A stretch of 12,879 bases of DNA, taken from Actinomycetes bacterium (GTDB lineage: Bacteria > Actinomycetota > Aquicultoria > CAJVYJ01 > JAUVQD01). The notes under the pieces were generated by a model, which was given only the letters and a program-made list of their open reading frames with translations, searched no databases and had not been told where the DNA came from. The stretch covers positions 1 to 12,879 of the forward strand of contig DAOUYN010000007.1 in NCBI GenBank assembly GCA_030666075.1, written 5' to 3'. A program made the position numbers and the translations under genes. Of the stretch, positions 7,195 through 12,879 are shown piece by piece. How positions within the stretch are numbered: the first letter of the stretch is position 1; every line of letters starts with the position of its first letter.

Positions 7195-7243
7195 GAATCA
7201 ATGCCCCACAGCAGCGAGGAAGGGCTGCCCTAGCCGCCGCTTC

Positions 7244-7259
7244 GCCCGGCCGCGCGGGC
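7244..7259. other. GC-rich hairpin downstream of the PP2C phosphatase gene
   Basis: GCCCG (7244-7248) and CGGGC (7255-7259) flank a 6-nt loop, 13 nt beyond the PP2C gene stop. A pure G+C stem without a following U-run is not a canonical intrinsic terminator. It may still end or protect the phosphatase mRNA before the next gene's promoter at about 7190. The rest of the 7153-7271 gap holds only that promoter and leader. Confidence 0.25.
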
Positions 7260-7271
7260 CTGCTTTACCGG

Positions 7272-8597
7272 TCACCACAGGCGCATACCGATCATAGCGA
7301 CATCGTCCCGCAGAGCGCCGCCGCCAAAGGTCCGGGCGGCCGACAACATGTCGTCCAACAGATTATCGAGAGACGCTTGGGGCTCGCTCTCGATAATCTT
7401 TTGCACCGCTTCCGTCCCGAAAAGCTCGGGGCCCTGACGCGCTTCGATCAAACCGTCAGTAAAGAAGAAGATGGAGTCGCCCTCCGTAAGAGAGATTCTC
7501 GAAGGCTTATATGGGACTGCGGGATCGACACCCAGGGGCATCGATCCCGGCTCGAATTCGGTGACCCGGCCTCCCCGGCAGAGAAGCGGTAGAGGTTGGC
7601 CGCCGACACAATACTCGAGTTCGCGCGAGCCAAGATCTAGCAGGCCTAGGAAAATGGCGACGAATTTCGAAGTGTCAGCCTGAGCGTACAGAACCCGGTT
7701 TGTCCGGGTCAGGATAGACTCGACGTCAGCATTCTCGAACGAAAAAGCGCGAATCGTGTTCTTCGCCATCCCGGTCAGAGTAGCCGCCTCGATACCGCTG
7801 CCGCAGACGTCGCCGATGACGATGGCCAGTTTCCCGCTCCCCTCACACTCGATAAAATCATAGAAATCGCCGCCGACATCGGCTGCGGCCGTCGCCGAGA
7901 TCAACCGGGTCGATATCCCGACCCCGGGAACGTTGGGGAGCTTACGGGGCAAGAGGCTCTTTTGCAGCATCTCGGCTATATGGACTTCTTGGCTCAGGTG
8001 GGCTGTCAGTTTGCGGTTGGTCGCCGCCAGCTCGCGCTGCAGTTCCGTCAGCTTCAGGACATTCTGACGAGATTCCTCGTGGAGCCGGGAATTCTCGATA
8101 GCTATGCCGATCTGGTCGCTAATGACCTGAATGAGCTTGGCTTCTTCATTCGTCAGCCGTCTCGATGAGGGCGCGAACAGTTCCAGGACTCCCTGCACAC
8201 CTGACTTTGTCGATATCGGACTGGCCAATAGGCAGTCTAGACCCATCAACCGGTTGGCATCTTCGCATATATAGCTGGCTTCCGGTTGATCGTACGCGGC
8301 AAAGATCTCGTTCCGATCGACGGCCCATCCGGCACACCCCGCGCCCGGGGGCACATCTGCTTTCTCAGCGATAAAGCCTGGGGTCAGCCCTTTTTGGGTT
8401 TGCAGTTTCAGGCGGCCGGTCACAGAGTCGGCAAGATAAATACCACCGCTTTCGACCTCGAAGGCCTCCATCACCTTGTCCAGAGCAGTGTCCAGGACAG
8501 CGCTGAGCTCGATCGACTGCGCGATCGCGAGCGTGATGGCGTTGACCACGTTTAGATGATTTTTATCAACGAACGGGCTATCAGAAATTTCGGTCAT
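7272..8597 (-). CDS. GAF-domain PP2C/SpoIIE-type serine phosphatase
   Basis: A 441-aa soluble protein. A GAF domain (about residues 15-175) is followed by a helical, coiled-coil-like linker (about 175-215) and a PP2C/SpoIIE (RsbU-like) phosphatase domain (about 215-440). Metal-binding motifs are VGGDFYDF (241-248, D244), IGDVCGSGIEAA (261-272, D263), FFTDGLIEAR (378-387, D381) and LRDDVAMIGMR (429-439), so all expected aspartates are present. Such enzymes usually dephosphorylate anti-anti-sigma (STAS) proteins in partner-switching stress or sigma-factor control; no STAS or anti-sigma gene is in this window. One family residue differs: GGH is GGQ at 332-334. The ATG at 8597 is chosen because GGAGG lies 6 nt upstream and MTEISDS leads into the GAF helix. 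A longer reading to 8756 would overlap the divergent htrA and has no domain content. Confidence 0.92.
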   Translation of the reverse strand: MTEISDSPFVDKNHLNVVNAITLAIAQSIELSAVLDTALDKVMEAFEVESGGIYLADSVTGRLKLQTQKGLTPGFIAEKADVPPGAGCAGWAVDRNEIFAAYDQPEASYICEDANRLMGLDCLLASPISTKSGVQGVLELFAPSSRRLTNEEAKLIQVISDQIGIAIENSRLHEESRQNVLKLTELQRELAATNRKLTAHLSQEVHIAEMLQKSLLPRKLPNVPGVGISTRLISATAAADVGGDFYDFIECEGSGKLAIVIGDVCGSGIEAATLTGMAKNTIRAFSFENADVESILTRTNRVLYAQADTSKFVAIFLGLLDLGSRELEYCVGGQPLPLLCRGGRVTEFEPGSMPLGVDPAVPYKPSRISLTEGDSIFFFTDGLIEARQGPELFGTEAVQKIIESEPQASLDNLLDDMLSAARTFGGGALRDDVAMIGMRLW

Positions 8598-8603
8598 CCC
8601 ATG

Positions 8604-8608
8604 CCTCC
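8604..8608 (-). promoter_or_regulatory. Ribosome-binding site deciding the PP2C phosphatase start
   Basis: GGAGG on the minus strand, 6 nt before the ATG at 8597, is close to the full anti-16S consensus and fixes the start. The 53-codon open upstream extension is therefore non-coding and contains the promoter. Confidence 0.75.
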
Positions 8609-8617
8609 GTTGCCCAT

Positions 8618-8646
8618 ATTCTACTGCCGATAGGTTGCTTTTTCCA
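8618..8646 (-). promoter_or_regulatory. Sigma70-type promoter of the PP2C phosphatase gene
   Basis: On the minus strand TGGAAA (8641-8646, 4/6 to TTGACA), a 17-nt spacer and TAGAAT (8618-8623, 5/6 to TATAAT). The predicted start near 8611 leaves a very short leader that just includes the GGAGG ribosome site. The rest of the gap to 8730 shows no convincing promoter for the divergent htrA gene. Confidence 0.5.
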
Positions 8647-8730
8647 GCCAGGACCGAGCCCGGGTTAGGCACGCGGCTTTGAGAATTGGGTAAAAGAAGG
8701 CGTCCCGCAGGCGAGTGAAAGCGAAAATAC

Positions 8731-9843
8731 GTGAAAGATAAGAGATTTCTCCTCATCGGAGTGAACCTGTTGGTGGCCTTCTCTATCGTCTTCGCCGCTG
8801 GCTATCTAGTGGCTCGAGAAGGCGGCTTGAGTGTAACCCCTACCGCCAAAGCGCAGCGGGGCCTTCAGAAAAGCGTTAACCTGCCGGACTTCAGTCCGCT
8901 CGTCGAAGAACTAAGCCCGTCAGTTGTATACGTCGTGGTCAGCGGCGCTGTACCCGAGAATGATGAGCGCGTCCCCGAGAACCACCCGGAGATGCCGCCG
9001 GATGCCGAAAAAGGCGTTGGCTCAGGCTTCATCATCGACCGCAGCGGCAACATCCTCACCAACGACCATGTCGTGGCCGATTCAAAAAAAGTCGAGGTCA
9101 TCCTCCCGAGCGGCAACAAATACACCGCGGATGTCGTGGGTCGTGACCCGCAGCTCGATGTGGCGCTTATCAAGATCAAGCCGCGCGAGACTCTAAAGCC
9201 GATCGCTTTGGGCAACAGCGGTCAAGCCAAGGTGGGACAATGGGTAGTGGCCATGGGTAACCCGTTCGGGCTGGAGAACAACGTGACAGTCGGCGTCATC
9301 AGCGGCAAAGGCCGGGAGCTGGCTGAAGCTCCGTTCGTAGACTTCCTCCAAACCGACGCGGCCATCTATCCGGGAAATAGCGGTGGACCGCTGATCGACC
9401 TCGACGGGAAAGCCATCGGAATCAACACCGCGGTCGTCCCCGGCACCCAGCTCGGCTTCAGCGTACCGATCGATAAAGTCAAAGAAATCCTGCCGGAACT
9501 AAAGACCGAGGGTCAAGTGACACGCGGATATATAGGAATCGAGATGGCCCCGGTTTCGCCGCAAGTACCCAACGAAGCCGCCACGGAAAAAGGCTCCCTG
9601 GTCGCCAAGGTCCGGCCAGGACCGGCTGAAAAGGCCGGGATACGCGCGAAAGACATAATCATCAAATACAACGGAACCAAGATAGACAGCCCGAATGATT
9701 TGGCGAAGGCCGTCGATAAGTCGAACCCCGGGGACCGCGTGAAAGTGACGGTCAAGCGCAACGGGACTGAGAAGGAGTTCACTTTGAATGTGATCGAAGC
9801 GCCCACGCCCGGCGAAGCCACGCCGCAAAACAATCAGGGCTAA
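8731..9843 (+). CDS. HtrA/DegP-like membrane-anchored serine protease with one PDZ domain
   Basis: A 370-aa S1C-family protease, likely an envelope quality-control or stress-signalling enzyme. An N-terminal uncleaved signal anchor (about residues 6-27) places the rest outside the membrane. A Pro/Glu-rich linker region follows (about 73-93), then the trypsin-like domain with H113 (TNDHVVADS), D143 (QLDVALIKI) and S217 (PGNSGGPL), so the triad is complete. A single PDZ domain (about 263-355, YIGIEMAPVSP...) ends in a short polar tail. One PDZ and a TM anchor match Gram-positive HtrA and DegS-like proteins rather than two-PDZ DegP. The start is GTG at 8731; an in-frame stop at 8716 excludes anything longer, and no Shine-Dalgarno sequence is visible. 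It is divergent from the PP2C gene and ends 3 nt before the convergent zinc-ribbon gene. Confidence 0.96.
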   Translation: MKDKRFLLIGVNLLVAFSIVFAAGYLVAREGGLSVTPTAKAQRGLQKSVNLPDFSPLVEELSPSVVYVVVSGAVPENDERVPENHPEMPPDAEKGVGSGFIIDRSGNILTNDHVVADSKKVEVILPSGNKYTADVVGRDPQLDVALIKIKPRETLKPIALGNSGQAKVGQWVVAMGNPFGLENNVTVGVISGKGRELAEAPFVDFLQTDAAIYPGNSGGPLIDLDGKAIGINTAVVPGTQLGFSVPIDKVKEILPELKTEGQVTRGYIGIEMAPVSPQVPNEAATEKGSLVAKVRPGPAEKAGIRAKDIIIKYNGTKIDSPNDLAKAVDKSNPGDRVKVTVKRNGTEKEFTLNVIEAPTPGEATPQNNQG

Positions 9844-9846
9844 GGG

Positions 9847-10665
9847 CTAGGCCGTCGGCTTGACCTCGACCGGCTCCTCGACAAGCTCCTCGTCAGTGTC
9901 GGGCTCAGGGTCGTCGTTGCCTTTACGACCGAACGGCAGCTTGAACCCGCCAGTCTTCAAGGTAGGCGCCTGAGTCTGGGCCGGGCTCGCGTCGACCGTC
10001 TCTTCGACCCCGGCGGTCGCCACGGTCGGCTCAACCACCGGATCGGGTTGTTGCTTGGCCTTGAGGAGCCAGACGAGCGCCGCCAAAAGGCCCTCCGCTA
10101 TCTTTTCTACGGTGGCACTCTTTAAAAGCTCCTCGAGCGGGTACGGATCGACCGCGTTGAGTTGATGCTTATATAGAGACCCATCCAGAGAGAGACAGAG
10201 CTCATCTTTGAACTTGGCTACGTTGACTTCGAAAATATAACCCGGGGCCAACTTGAAAGACTTGAGCGGCGCATTTTGCTTGTATTCGGACGGGATCCGC
10301 TTCCACTGCTTCCAGCGGTCGCGGCGCAGCTGTCCGATATCCACGGTCGGCACCACTCCAGCGGCCAGGCAATCCGCCAAAAAGGCTGAAATCAATCTTT
10401 GGACTTCATTTACTTCAGTTGTGCTCTTGGTTGTCGCCAAGACCTCGGAATCCTGGTTATCGATGAGTTGCTTCCTCGCTTGTTCAAGGAGGGGGGAGGC
10501 AGGATCGAAGGTCGTTTCCAGTGAGTCTGGGACGTATCGCGTGAGCCAGTCGCTGACCTCTGCGGTCCCGGTCGGTAGCGAAGGGAATTGCGATAGATTA
10601 ACGCCGCAACTGCACCACACAGAGTTTAGTTCTACAGCTTTTCGACAAAAGGGACAGACGGGCAT
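9847..10665 (-). CDS. Zinc-ribbon protein of unknown function with acidic C-terminal tail
   Basis: A 272-aa protein I do not recognise. The first 21 residues form a compact putative zinc-ribbon knuckle: CPFC (C4, C7) and CSCG (C18, C20), an unusual Cx2C...CxC spacing. Residues 35-200 look like a folded mostly helical domain with a charged segment (RRDRWKQWKR, 114-123) and a beta-like stretch (GYIFEVNVAKFKDELCLSL, 142-160). A hydrophobic helix (GLLAALVWLLKA, 192-203) may be amphipathic or a weak membrane segment. The remaining 70 residues are low-complexity Pro/Thr/Glu-rich, with a basic GGFKLPFGRKG patch (239-249) before a strongly acidic end. The start is ATG at 10665, with only a weak GGTGA nearby. 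It has its own extended -10 promoter and a dyad at the predicted transcription start, and is divergent from the single-TM gene at 10816. Confidence 0.8.
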   Translation of the reverse strand: MPVCPFCRKAVELNSVWCSCGVNLSQFPSLPTGTAEVSDWLTRYVPDSLETTFDPASPLLEQARKQLIDNQDSEVLATTKSTTEVNEVQRLISAFLADCLAAGVVPTVDIGQLRRDRWKQWKRIPSEYKQNAPLKSFKLAPGYIFEVNVAKFKDELCLSLDGSLYKHQLNAVDPYPLEELLKSATVEKIAEGLLAALVWLLKAKQQPDPVVEPTVATAGVEETVDASPAQTQAPTLKTGGFKLPFGRKGNDDPEPDTDEELVEEPVEVKPTA

Positions 10666-10677
10666 CGTCAGTCACCA

Positions 10678-10691
10678 ACTTTCTTGAAAGT
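10678..10691. promoter_or_regulatory. Perfect 6+2+6 dyad at the predicted transcription start of the zinc-ribbon gene (candidate operator)
   Basis: ACTTTC, TT, GAAAGT form a perfect inverted repeat. It lies between the -10 element (10698-10703) and the start codon (10665), covering the predicted +1 near 10691. A 2-nt loop is too small for a stable RNA hairpin, so a protein-binding operator is the more natural reading. Binding is not proven. Confidence 0.45.
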
Positions 10692-10697
10692 AGCAAT

Positions 10698-10706
10698 ATT
10701 CTACCA
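10698..10706 (-). promoter_or_regulatory. Extended -10 promoter of the zinc-ribbon gene
   Basis: On the minus strand TGG-TAGAAT is an extended -10 element (5/6 in the hexamer). No good -35 is present at 16-18 nt. It matches the YkgJ-set promoter at 13 of 17 positions. The predicted leader is about 26 nt. Confidence 0.5.
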
Positions 10707-10728
10707 GATTGTGACTGGCGGCGCTACA

Positions 10729-10748
10729 AGGTAGTGGCCAGGTAGCGG
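10729..10748 (+). repeat. Direct repeat of AGGTAGYGG with 11-nt period
   Basis: AGGTAGTGG (10729-10737) and AGGTAGCGG (10740-10748) differ at one base and are spaced 11 nt start to start, one helical turn. They lie 12 nt upstream of the -35 box of the gene at 10816 and behind the divergent zinc-ribbon promoter, a position typical of activator sites. Chance cannot be excluded. Confidence 0.35.
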
Positions 10749-10760
10749 GGTCATTGGATT

Positions 10761-10789
10761 TGGGTCGGGACCTCTTTGCGCTTATAATG
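10761..10789 (+). promoter_or_regulatory. Sigma70-type promoter of the single-TM protein gene
   Basis: TTGGGT (10761-10766), a 17-nt spacer and a perfect TATAAT (10784-10789). The predicted start near 10796 gives a leader of about 20 nt before the ATG at 10816. Confidence 0.6.
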
Positions 10790-10815
10790 CGAAGCAGGCC
10801 AAATAAGAAACTACG

Positions 10816-11295
10816 ATGAGAGCAACGATCAAAAACCAGGCAGCACCAGAAGCGGAAAAGCCGGCGCCCCCAAAGCCGTCCCGACAAAAGGGCGAACTGC
10901 TGAGCATGGCCGTCTTTTTCACTGCCGCTGTCATAGTCGGCGTCCTTGTCACTCTCTTCATTAACTCAGACCGCAGCGAAGAGCCTGTCCAGACCGCTCA
11001 AGAACAGGCGACTGAGGCGGCGCTTGAGGACAAGTACGGGGAGGATTGGCGAAGTCTCGGAGTCACTCAATGGGACCATAACACCGGGGTGACAGTCTTC
11101 TATTACGCCCCCGACGCCTGGGGCGGGCTGGCCAAGGCCCGCCAAACGGAAATCCTGGAAGAGTTATGGGCCGATATCAAGGAGTACCGCGGCGAACAGG
11201 GGGACGAACGGGAAAACGTCTCTATCATGATCCACGATGAGGAGAACGTCATGCAGGCCGCCTACTCTCCCGAATACGGAGTGATCGCATACTGA
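10816..11295 (+). CDS. Single-pass membrane protein of unknown function
   Basis: A 159-aa protein I do not recognise. It has a 28-residue Lys/Pro-rich cytoplasmic N-terminus, one membrane helix (about residues 31-49, MAVFFTAAVIVGVLVTLFI), an acidic, Gln/Glu-rich, probably helical stalk (53-72) and a small C-terminal domain (about 73-159). By the positive-inside rule the C-terminal domain is extracytoplasmic. It contains aromatic-rich beta-like stretches (GVTVFYYAPDAW at 91-102, MQAAYSPEYGVIAY at 146-159) around a helix (ARQTEILEELWADIKEY, 108-124), suggesting a compact alpha/beta fold; no catalytic motif is apparent. There is no cysteine. The ATG at 10816 is supported by a strong promoter but only a weak ribosome site (AAGAAA). 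It is divergent from the zinc-ribbon gene and lies 56 nt upstream of tRNA-Ala. Confidence 0.8.
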   Translation: MRATIKNQAAPEAEKPAPPKPSRQKGELLSMAVFFTAAVIVGVLVTLFINSDRSEEPVQTAQEQATEAALEDKYGEDWRSLGVTQWDHNTGVTVFYYAPDAWGGLAKARQTEILEELWADIKEYRGEQGDERENVSIMIHDEENVMQAAYSPEYGVIAY

Positions 11296-11299
11296 CGCG

Positions 11300-11312
11300 C
11301 CCCGGTCCGGGG
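11300..11312. other. GC-rich hairpin after the single-TM protein gene
   Basis: CCCCGG, T, CCGGGG begins 4 nt after the stop codon at 11295. No U-run follows, so it is at best a weak terminator or mRNA-end stabiliser. The remaining bases to 11351 show no clear tRNA promoter, so tRNA-Ala may be transcribed by read-through. Confidence 0.3.
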
Positions 11313-11351
11313 TAGAAAAGCAGGGCGGCAATCTGCTACCGTAAGCCGCAC

Positions 11352-11424
11352 GGGGGATTAGCTCAGTTGGGAGAGCGCCGCCTTTGCAAGGCGGAGGTCA
11401 TCGGTTCGAGCCCGATATTCTCCA
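11352..11424 (+). tRNA. tRNA-Ala (anticodon TGC)
   Basis: A 73-nt complete cloverleaf. The 7-bp acceptor is GGGGGAT with ATTCTCC, including G-T pairs at positions 3-70 and 5-68. The D arm is GCTC/GAGC, the anticodon stem is CCGCC/GGCGG with loop TTTGCAA (anticodon TGC at 11385-11387), the variable loop is AGGTC, and the T arm is ATCGG/CCGAT with loop TTCGAGC. The discriminator base is A. The bases after it read CGA, so the 3' CCA end is not encoded and must be added by CCA-adding enzyme. The G3-U70 identity pair of alanyl-tRNA synthetase is present, which supports the Ala assignment independently of the anticodon. Confidence 0.97.
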
Positions 11425-11523
11425 CGAGACCCGACCGCGCACTGCCGCCCGGGCACCTCGCATGCTTACTAACTACACTGGAAGGGAAAAACTTAGACCA
11501 GGTCCAGCTCCTGACTGAAGGGC

Positions 11524-12879
11524 GTGGTCGAGTTTTCACAAGCAGAGCCAAATCGACCGAATGACGGGCCATCCGATAATGCTGAGGGCGGGGGTTCCTT
11601 TTTCTTTGAGGAGCTCGCCGAGGCCGCCGGAGAAGCCATCATCTCCGTCGATGACCATGGCCAAATCGTAGATTGCAGCTCCGCTGTCACGGGGATCCTC
11701 GGGTTCGAAAAACAGGAACTTGTCGGCCAGGACATCTCTATACTCCTCCCGCCCAGATACGTTCGGAAGCACGAGCGCGCTTTTAAGCATGCGCTAAAAG
11801 AGCCTTCCTTCGCGGCGCGCAAGCACAAATCGATATCAGCCATGACGAAAGACGGAGACGAGGTCCCGATCGAACTCGCGATCGGGCGCTGGCGGTCCGG
11901 TGCGAAGGTCTTTTTTACCGCGGCCGTCATCGACGACAAGTCCCGCCATGAACTAGAGCACGACCTGGACGTGAAGCGGATCCAAGATTTCCATAGCCAG
12001 ACGGTCACGTCGACTTTCCTGGACATCTTGGATGTCTTGTCCGGCATCCAAGATTTTGATGCCGTACTGACCCAGGTTTTGTCGCTCATCAACAAATTGC
12101 TCGCGGCGGATACCTCTTTTGCCTACGTATTCGCCAAGGAGAGCGGAACCTGGCTGCCCTGGGCCCACACCGGGCTCTCAAACGATCTGGCCAAACAGTT
12201 CTTCGAGGGGCAGCTCCCGGACATTCACTTGCCTCAAGAGCTTCGCGACGGAGAGGTCTCTACTTGGCTATTAGAAGCCGACAGATTTGAGAGCGATCTG
12301 CCCCCCGAAGTAACTGCTATCGCGCGAACGACCGGCATGACGCGCGCCCTCGTCCTCCCGCTTGTCTGTTCGAGGAAGCCGAAGGCGGCGATCTTCGTTC
12401 TGTCTCGCGCGCCGGCCGACTTCTCGGCGCACGAGCCCGAGATCCTGCGATCCCTGCGCCATCACTTAGAGGCTGTCATCTCAGCAAATCTTCATAAAGA
12501 AAACGACCTTCAGAATCAGATGGAGCTGGCCGCGCTCCGGTCCGAAGTCGACATCGTCAAAGGCTTGACCCGGATCGTCCGGACGGTGGGCTCGCAGAGT
12601 AAGGCAGCCCTACATGTGGCGCACAAGACGTCCGTCGCTTTCGGGGCCGAAGTCGTCGCCGTTTTCTCTTTTGACGCCGGCGAGGAAGTGCTTCGCTTTT
12701 CCGGCGCGGGCGGAGCGCAACACAAGGAGATCGACTGGCCGGTGTCTTACGAGAGAAAAGACGCGCAAGTCACCGACGGCAACCTTTACGCCGATCCGCT
12801 CTTGATCGAAGCGCCTAGAGAGCCATCCACAGCGCGAGCGCTTGAGGCCGCCCTCTTTGCAAATGGCTGCCGCTTGGTC
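11524..12879 (+). CDS. PAS-GAF-GAF sensory protein, truncated at the window's right edge
   Basis: An open frame of 452 codons runs uninterrupted off the right edge, so the output domain is not seen. A PAS domain (about residues 26-145) shows EAIISVDDHGQIVDCSSA, GFEKQELVGQDISILLPP and MTKDGDEVPIELAIG, all typical of PAS. A charged helical linker leads to a first GAF-like domain (about 160-330), a second helical linker (330-350) and the start of a second GAF domain (about 345 onward, GAEVVAVFSFDAGEEVLRFSG). No membrane helix is seen, so it is cytoplasmic. Known relatives end in histidine kinase, GGDEF, HD-GYP or PP2C modules; which one applies here cannot be said. The GTG start at 11524 is tentative: an in-frame stop at 11512 excludes longer forms, but the GAAGGG before it is only 1 nt from the start. 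The 99-nt gap after the tRNA holds no clear promoter or terminator. Confidence 0.88.
   Translation, partial: MVEFSQAEPNRPNDGPSDNAEGGGSFFFEELAEAAGEAIISVDDHGQIVDCSSAVTGILGFEKQELVGQDISILLPPRYVRKHERAFKHALKEPSFAARKHKSISAMTKDGDEVPIELAIGRWRSGAKVFFTAAVIDDKSRHELEHDLDVKRIQDFHSQTVTSTFLDILDVLSGIQDFDAVLTQVLSLINKLLAADTSFAYVFAKESGTWLPWAHTGLSNDLAKQFFEGQLPDIHLPQELRDGEVSTWLLEADRFESDLPPEVTAIARTTGMTRALVLPLVCSRKPKAAIFVLSRAPADFSAHEPEILRSLRHHLEAVISANLHKENDLQNQMELAALRSEVDIVKGLTRIVRTVGSQSKAALHVAHKTSVAFGAEVVAVFSFDAGEEVLRFSGAGGAQHKEIDWPVSYERKDAQVTDGNLYADPLLIEAPREPSTARALEAALFANGCRLV

Noticed and set aside
8598..8756. A 53-codon N-terminal extension of the PP2C phosphatase
   Set aside because: It would overlap the divergent htrA gene. 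The ATG at 8597 has GGAGG at ideal spacing, and the extension contains the likely promoter.
11447..11454. GCCCGGGC palindrome downstream of tRNA-Ala as a terminator
   Set aside because: It is only an 8-bp self-complementary site with no loop and no T-run; GC-rich sequence gives such matches by chance.
11462..11518. An 18-codon frame (ATG at 11462) ending 5 nt before the PAS-GAF GTG start
   Set aside because: It could be a leader peptide, but no ribosome site or attenuator-like structure supports it.
11367..11564. A 65-codon plus-strand open frame starting inside tRNA-Ala
   Set aside because: It begins within a complete tRNA and runs out of frame into the PAS-GAF gene; there is no ribosome site or motif.
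11493..12095. A 200-codon minus-strand open frame opposite the PAS-GAF gene
   Set aside because: The plus strand encodes clear PAS and GAF domains in an uninterrupted frame. The antisense product is Ser-rich and low-complexity.
1..12879. CRISPR arrays, insertion sequences, integrases, toxin-antitoxin pairs or phage genes
   Set aside because: I saw no regularly spaced repeats, no transposase or integrase motifs and no small paired toxin-like genes anywhere in the window.

Overview
The window looks like a bacterial chromosome segment of moderately high G+C, probably from an actinobacterial lineage outside the classic high-G+C groups. This is inferred from three things. The rsmI, metG and tatD genes lie close together, as they often do in Actinobacteria. 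The SpoIIE-type phosphatase carries the GDVCGxG form of its metal motif, which is common in actinobacterial members. TTG and GTG starts are frequent (four of eleven genes). No mobile element, CRISPR array or phage gene is visible. I can name no species.

Layout: (1) 15-2318, minus strand: metG followed with no gap by tatD, read from a promoter that would give an almost leaderless mRNA. (2) 2443-3894, plus strand: a membrane-anchored HAMP-GAF-HD-GYP protein, a predicted c-di-GMP phosphodiesterase, sitting between metG and rsmI. Its stop codon shares the palindrome CTAG with the rsmI stop. (3) 3891-7152, minus strand: a tight four-gene set transcribed as YkgJ-type cysteine-cluster protein, multi-TM membrane protein, alpha/beta-hydrolase lipoprotein, rsmI. 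(4) 7272-8597, minus strand: a GAF plus PP2C/SpoIIE phosphatase. (5) 8731-9843, plus strand: a membrane-anchored HtrA/DegP-type protease with one PDZ domain. (6) 9847-10665, minus strand: an unrecognised zinc-ribbon protein, divergent from (7) 10816-11295, an unrecognised single-TM protein. (8) 11352-11424: tRNA-Ala(TGC). (9) 11524 to the right edge: a PAS-GAF-GAF sensory protein, cut off before its output domain.

Together the genes mix translation housekeeping (MetRS, 16S rRNA methyltransferase, tRNA-Ala, TatD nuclease) with signalling and envelope quality control (HD-GYP, PP2C phosphatase, PAS-GAF sensor, HtrA). Three separate signalling proteins carry GAF domains, so the region is rich in small-molecule or redox sensing.

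The least explained parts are the divergent zinc-ribbon/membrane-protein pair, whose intergenic region holds a perfect dyad and an 11-nt-period direct repeat, and the YkgJ/multi-TM/lipoprotein set upstream of rsmI. I see no clear-cut new defence or metabolic system. These two blocks are the best candidates for undescribed biology. All intergenic gaps are under 300 bases.
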